NCBI GenBank assembly: GCA_002104895.1
Contig: MCFG01000585.1
Coordinates: 1-26,637 of the forward strand
Direction: 5' to 3'
Origin: Anaeromyces robustus
Lineage: Eukaryota > Neocallimastigomycota > Neocallimastigomycetes > Neocallimastigales > Neocallimastigaceae
Length of the DNA stretch: 26,637 nucleotides
The translations under genes and the position numbers were made by a program. Below the pieces are notes generated by a model. The model was not told the DNA's origin. It did no database searches and was given only the letters and a program-made list of their open reading frames with translations. Shown one piece after another: positions 22,116-26,637 of this stretch (position 1 is its first letter; the number at the start of each line of letters is the position of its first letter).

Positions 22116-25100
22116 CTTTATTATATTAATTTATTCTTTTATTTATTTAATATATAAAATATAAAATGTTTTACAATTTTTTAATTTATAAAATATAAAT
22201 ATAGGATTTTTTATTTTTTAATTTATTTAATAATATATTTATTGTAGTAATATTTTTTCTTTATTATATATAGATATTGAATCCTTTTATGATTTCGATT
22301 ATATATTATTAAAATTAACTTTATTGTAATTGATTATTATTCAAAAAATAAATAAAAATTTTAATAAATTTATTTTGATTTGTTTTGTTTTTAAAAAAAA
22401 ATTATATATTATTTAATAAATAAAACGACTTTTAAATATTTAATATATATCATATAGTAAATGACATTTTTGTAGTATATTATGTAATTTTTGTTTTTTT
22501 TTCCTTTTTATTATTAATTCTTTTTTTATTTTCCTTTCAATCTTCTTAGTATTATTTTTGATATTATTATTATGATTATGATTATGATTATTTGTATTTG
22601 TATATATATTCTTTTTCTTTATTTTTATTCTTCTTCTATATTTTCAATATTCAAATTGCTAACATTTATAAATTATATTAATTATATATAAATAAAATAA
22701 TAAAATATTAAAAAGAATATAGAAATAAAAATAATTTTAAATAAAAACAAATTATAATACAATTCAAATACAAATATAATTAAAATTTAAAAAAAAAAAA
22801 ATTCATTAAGTAATAGCAAATGAATTTAAAAGAAAATAAGTATAATACAGATTAGTAAATAACATAATTATTAATAGATACATCATTAATCATTTAAAAT
22901 ATATTAAATTAAAATCAAGAATATTTAGATATATGATATAAATTTTAAAATTAAAAAGAAAAAAAAAGTAAAATAATATTAAAATAAAATATGTATTAAT
23001 GAAATATTATCATATATATATATTATTTTTTTATATATTATATTTAATTAAAGTTAATTTTCAATTTTTATTTTAACAATTAAAATGGATACTTTATATA
23101 TATTCAAATAATTTTTAAACTTAAAAAAATATATAAAAGAAGACATTTTTAATTATTTTTTTTTTAAAATAAGCATCAAGTTTTTGCGAATTAATACAAT
23201 AATTATTTTAAAAAAACTTTATTAATAATTATTTGTAAATTAATCATTTAATTTGTATTATATACAATTTAATGATAATTTAAAAATGCATATTTTAAAA
23301 ATGGAATAAATAATAATAAATATAAAGTATTAATAATAATAATAAATATTATTATTATTTATTATTATAATTTCAACAAAAGAAAATGTAAATGAGTATA
23401 ATACATTGATATTTTTCCAATATTATAATTTAAAAAAAAAAAATCACCCTTAATTAATAGGTATTTATGTATATAAAAAAATTTTTATTTATTTCTATAA
23501 TTAATTTTTTGTTTATTCATAATTAATTCCTATTTTATTTTATAACAAAACTTTTATATAAGAAAAAAAAAATGTAATTATATTTTATAATTGATATTTA
23601 AATATAACAATATTATCCATATGTTATGTATTTTACATATTCTTCTTTTTTTTTATAATAGATATTTTAATGATCTTTATAATAAAGTTTTAGGAATTCT
23701 ATGTTTTTATTATAATTTAAATTTTTTTGATAAATGTTTTTGTAAAAGAGTTTTCTATATAAAATAATAATTGTTTAAAAAATAAGTTATTTACTTAATA
23801 AATTATAAATCCATTATTTACAATATTTACAAGAATAAATATTTATTTTTAAAATTAATTCATATTACATGAAAATAAATGAAAAATATAAAATCATGTT
23901 TATTTTTGTTTTTCTTATATTGTCTTTTTAATATAAACTATTAAAGTTTAAATAAAAAAAAAAAAACCATCTTAATGATAATTTTTTTTCATAATTGCTA
24001 TTATATTAACGTTATATTTTTATAATTATTACATTAAAGAGATTTAATCAATATGTTACTTATTATTAACCTCTTTAAAAAAAAATATATATATATATAT
24101 ATCTTAATACTTTATTTCATTATTACTATTATTTATTATATTAATATTAATATAACTAAAGATATTTAATCAATGTCTTACTTATTATTACTAAATCAAA
24201 AACCTAAAAACTTCTTTTTAAAAAAAAAAAAAAAAAGTACATAATATGTACATTATCTTTATTAAGTTTAAATCAAAAAACCTAAAATCTTCTTTTTTAT
24301 TCTTTTTTTTTTTTTTTTCTTTTCTTTTATATATTTATTTTATATTTGATGATGACATTAACATGAAATATTTCTTTAAAAATGTTTAAACTGTATTAAA
24401 TTATTTTAAGTTATTCATTCTTAATATCAATTGTTTTCTATCTTTACTTTTCATTATTAAGATAAATGAATTCGTTATTTTTTATTAAAAAAAAAACTAC
24501 TAAATTCATTCACATAATATCCCTTTTTCTTTTTATCTAACATGAAAAATATATATTTCTCTTAAATCTAATCCTCTTAAGTTTTTAATATCTTAATATT
24601 AAAAACTTCTGAAATATTTGTTTTGATATTTAAAACTTGATAATAAATAAAAAAACAAATAAAAAAAAAAAAAAGATTTAAATGTAAATTTTAAAAAATC
24701 AGAAACTCAAATTTAATGTATATATATATACTCCCATCACCAGCATATATATATATTTATTCACCATCAATAAACAATTAACCATTATCTATACTTATAT
24801 AATAAAAGTTTCTATATACTATTATTACTTATTTATCATCTAAATCACCTTCCTCATATATTTTATGTTTTAAAATTCATATTAATAAAAAAAAAAATTA
24901 TTAAAGATATATTTTCATTTAACATTTAATAATAAATACTTCATCGCAATTAATTTTACTTTTAATATTCATTTAAATTATCCTCATTTTAAATTTCATT
25001 CCATAAATTTATAAAAAAGAAAAATCACATTTTTTGTCACTTAATAATACTTTTATTATTATTTAATGACTTTTTTTTGTTCTTATGTTTTTTTTTTTTT

Positions 25101-25622
25101 TGTTTTTTTTTTATGTTTTTTTTTTTTTTTGCTTTTTTTTTGTTTTTTTTTTTTTTTGTTTTTTTTTTTTCCTTTTTTTAATTTTATAAAATTTTAAAAA
25201 TTACTTAATATATATAAAAAATAACAAATATATACTTAACATAATTAAATTAAAATAACATTTTTAAAATATTACTTTAAAATAACTTTTAAAAATTAAC
25301 TTATTTTAATTTTTAAAAATATATATATTTCAAACAATATGTTAAATCCAAAATAAAAATATACTGATAATAAGTACTGAATAAAATATTGATTTTTCGA
25401 TTTTTGTTCGATTTACTTATTTGCTCATAGTTTTTTTTCTACAAATAATAACTAAAAATAAATTCTACACATATTAGAGAGATATTGTATTTTTTTTTTT
25501 GGTTTTTATTTCAACAATTTATTTTAATTTTAATTTGTTGATACTCTAAATTAATTTTGTTTAATATACAACAAAATTACTTTGTCGCTTTACATTAATT
25601 ACAATTTTGATATTCAATTAAC
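22116..25622. other. Large AT-rich intergenic region (3.5 kb)
   Basis: Lies between the start of the uncharacterised gene and the 3' end of eS30. I see no supported coding exon, tRNA or mobile element. It is nearly all A and T, with (AT)n runs, poly-A and poly-T tracts, a TATGAT repeat near 22571-22590, and a T-rich zone from about 25070 to 25180 broken only by scattered G, C or A. Confidence 0.55.
25070..25180. repeat. Near-homopolymer T tract with spaced single G
   Basis: Long T runs separated by single G or by TTATG. Two similar units (TTATG, about 14 T, G, T-run) follow each other near 25083 and 25112. It lies about 450 bases beyond the eS30 stop codon. Confidence 0.8.
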
Positions 25623-26228
25623 TTAAGCAGAGTTGGCGTTCATCTATATATAATTATAATTATTTAATATTAAAAAAATATAAAAAATAAAATTTAAAAT
25701 ATATATATGAATTAATATTTTAATTCATCTATCATTAATTTTTTTAAACTTCTTTTATGTAATATTATTAATATTTTTATTAACCTTTCTCTTTCCGAAG
25801 GAAGCAGCAGTGTTGACGAAACGACGAGTGTAAAGAAGTCTCTTCTTGGCACGTCCAGTCTTAGCCTTCTTCTTTGGTTGTTTGTCGACCTTTGGGGTTT
25901 GACCCTTAACCTTACCGGCACGAGCTAATGATCCGTGAACTTTACCCTATTTATTATTATAATATATTCAGCCATCATTTAATAATTGAATAAACATATA
26001 ACTACATATAATTTTTTATTTCATTATTGATTTTTGATGGATTGATGATTTCTTTTATGATCATTTTTATATATATTATAAAAAAAAAATCGTTCATTCA
26101 TTCATTCATTTAAAAGAATCATTTATATCCATCCATTCTTTCAACAACATTATCATTGAAATAATTTAAACAATAATTTAATTAAAATAAATATAAAAGC
26201 ATAACATCATCATTTAACATCTTACCAT
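25623..26228 (-). CDS. RPS30: Ribosomal protein eS30, 3 exons, start codon alone in exon 1
   Basis: Small-subunit ribosomal protein of 61 residues, as usual for eS30 (about 59-63). Exons in coding order: 26228-26226 (ATG only), 25946-25785, and 25643-25623 (21 nt with stop). The protein reads M, then [20 protein letters not shown], a [12 protein letters not shown] basic block, LLYTRRFVN, and [23 protein letters not shown] and GRA-x-(K/R)R-x-x-YTRRFVN are family signatures. The MNANSA end matches the usual eS30 tail and justifies the last exon; reading through intron 2 would instead give VNKNINNIT and a stop at 25755. The donor of intron 2 is GTTAAT, weaker than the GTAAGA after the ATG. There is no FUBI/ubiquitin-like fusion, as in other fungi. 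Codons are richer in G and C (GTC, GAC, AAG, CGT, TTC) than in the neighbours, as expected for a highly expressed gene. Confidence 0.95.
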
Positions 26229-26637
26229 TTTATCTTACTAAACTATTTAGAGTTATGAGTTGAAAGAGAGAAACTAATTTTAAGAAAATAAAATCATTAT
26301 ACATAGACAATATTGGCTTAGATAAATTTTATATTTTTCACCAATCAGATTAATTCTAATATATATAACACAAATTTTTTATTTACAATTTATTGTTTTA
26401 TAATTTTTTTAAACTATAATAAATTTATAATAAAAGATTATAAAAATATAAATTAAAATATAATATTTTTTTTTTATATTATAAGATATAAATAATATAA
26501 AAAAATTAAATAATAATTTTTAAAATTATTCCAATTTTTAAAATTTTATTTTAATATTATTTAAATAATTAATTTTATTTTTTTTTTTTAATTTTTTTTT
26601 TTTTAATTATAAATTTTTAATATTTGGTTTTTTGTAA
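26229..26637 (-). promoter_or_regulatory. eS30 upstream region with inverted CCAAT pair
   Basis: Read on the minus strand, ATTGG (26345-26341) and CCAAT (26316-26312) lie about 84-117 bases before the start codon as an inverted pair 25 bases apart. A purine-rich GAAAGAGAGAAAC stretch (plus strand, about 26261-26273) lies between the pair and the ATG. The rest, to the window end, is AT-rich with nothing recognisable. The promoter role is inference. Confidence 0.4.

Noticed and set aside
25755-25784. eS30 ending with VNKNINNIT at 25755
   Set aside because: A 21-nt exon at 25623-25643 supplies MNANSA, the usual eS30 ending, after a GT-AG intron in phase.
25712-25921. 69-residue minus-strand frame over the eS30 gene
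   Set aside because: It is a shadow frame of eS30 exon 2; the other frame gives the ribosomal protein.

Overview
The window looks like nuclear DNA of a fungus with an extremely AT-rich genome, most likely an anaerobic gut fungus (Neocallimastigomycota). The reasons are non-coding DNA made almost entirely of A and T, very long trinucleotide and tetranucleotide arrays, asparagine and serine runs in proteins, many short GT-AG introns, and fungal-type proteins. These include an eS30 without a ubiquitin-like fusion and a nucleotidyltransferase of the fungal Pof1-like type. Assignment to the phylum is inference; an AT-rich protist such as a dictyostelid is not formally excluded. No bacterial-type operon, tRNA, rRNA, CRISPR array or transposase was seen.

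Layout. (1) 1-582 is the upstream region of the first gene, with an unusual GC-richer island at about 41-170. (2) 583-3224 (+) encodes a gankyrin/Nas6 proteasome chaperone in eight exons, four of them only 22-40 nt. (3) 4489-5427 (+) encodes an 84-residue PC4/Sub1 transcription coactivator in four exons. (4) 6320-16340 (-) is one nine-exon gene. All its splice junctions keep frame and give a 2777-residue ATAD5/Elg1 protein, the large subunit of the RFC-like complex that unloads PCNA. (5) 18648-19934 (+) encodes a two-exon nucleotidyltransferase of the NMNAT/Pof1-like family. (6) 20601-22115 (-) encodes a low-complexity protein I do not recognise. (7) 25623-26228 (-) encodes ribosomal protein eS30, whose first coding exon is only the start codon and whose last is 21 nt. 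The rest is AT-rich intergenic DNA with simple repeats.

The genes do not form a pathway cluster. They are housekeeping genes for proteasome assembly, transcription, replication, NAD-type metabolism or repair, and translation. Several promoters carry CCAAT boxes, three of them as close inverted pairs.

The most interesting object is the Elg1 protein. It carries a threefold repeated N-terminal module in which a basic RRS(T/K)RVR stretch is followed by a PIP-box-like motif (T-[LM]-x-x-[YF]-L). It has further PIP-like motifs, SUMO-interaction-like motifs, and an AT-hook inside an unusually long insert between Walker A and Walker B. This reads as a multivalent platform for PCNA and SUMO-PCNA, which is inference from sequence motifs only.
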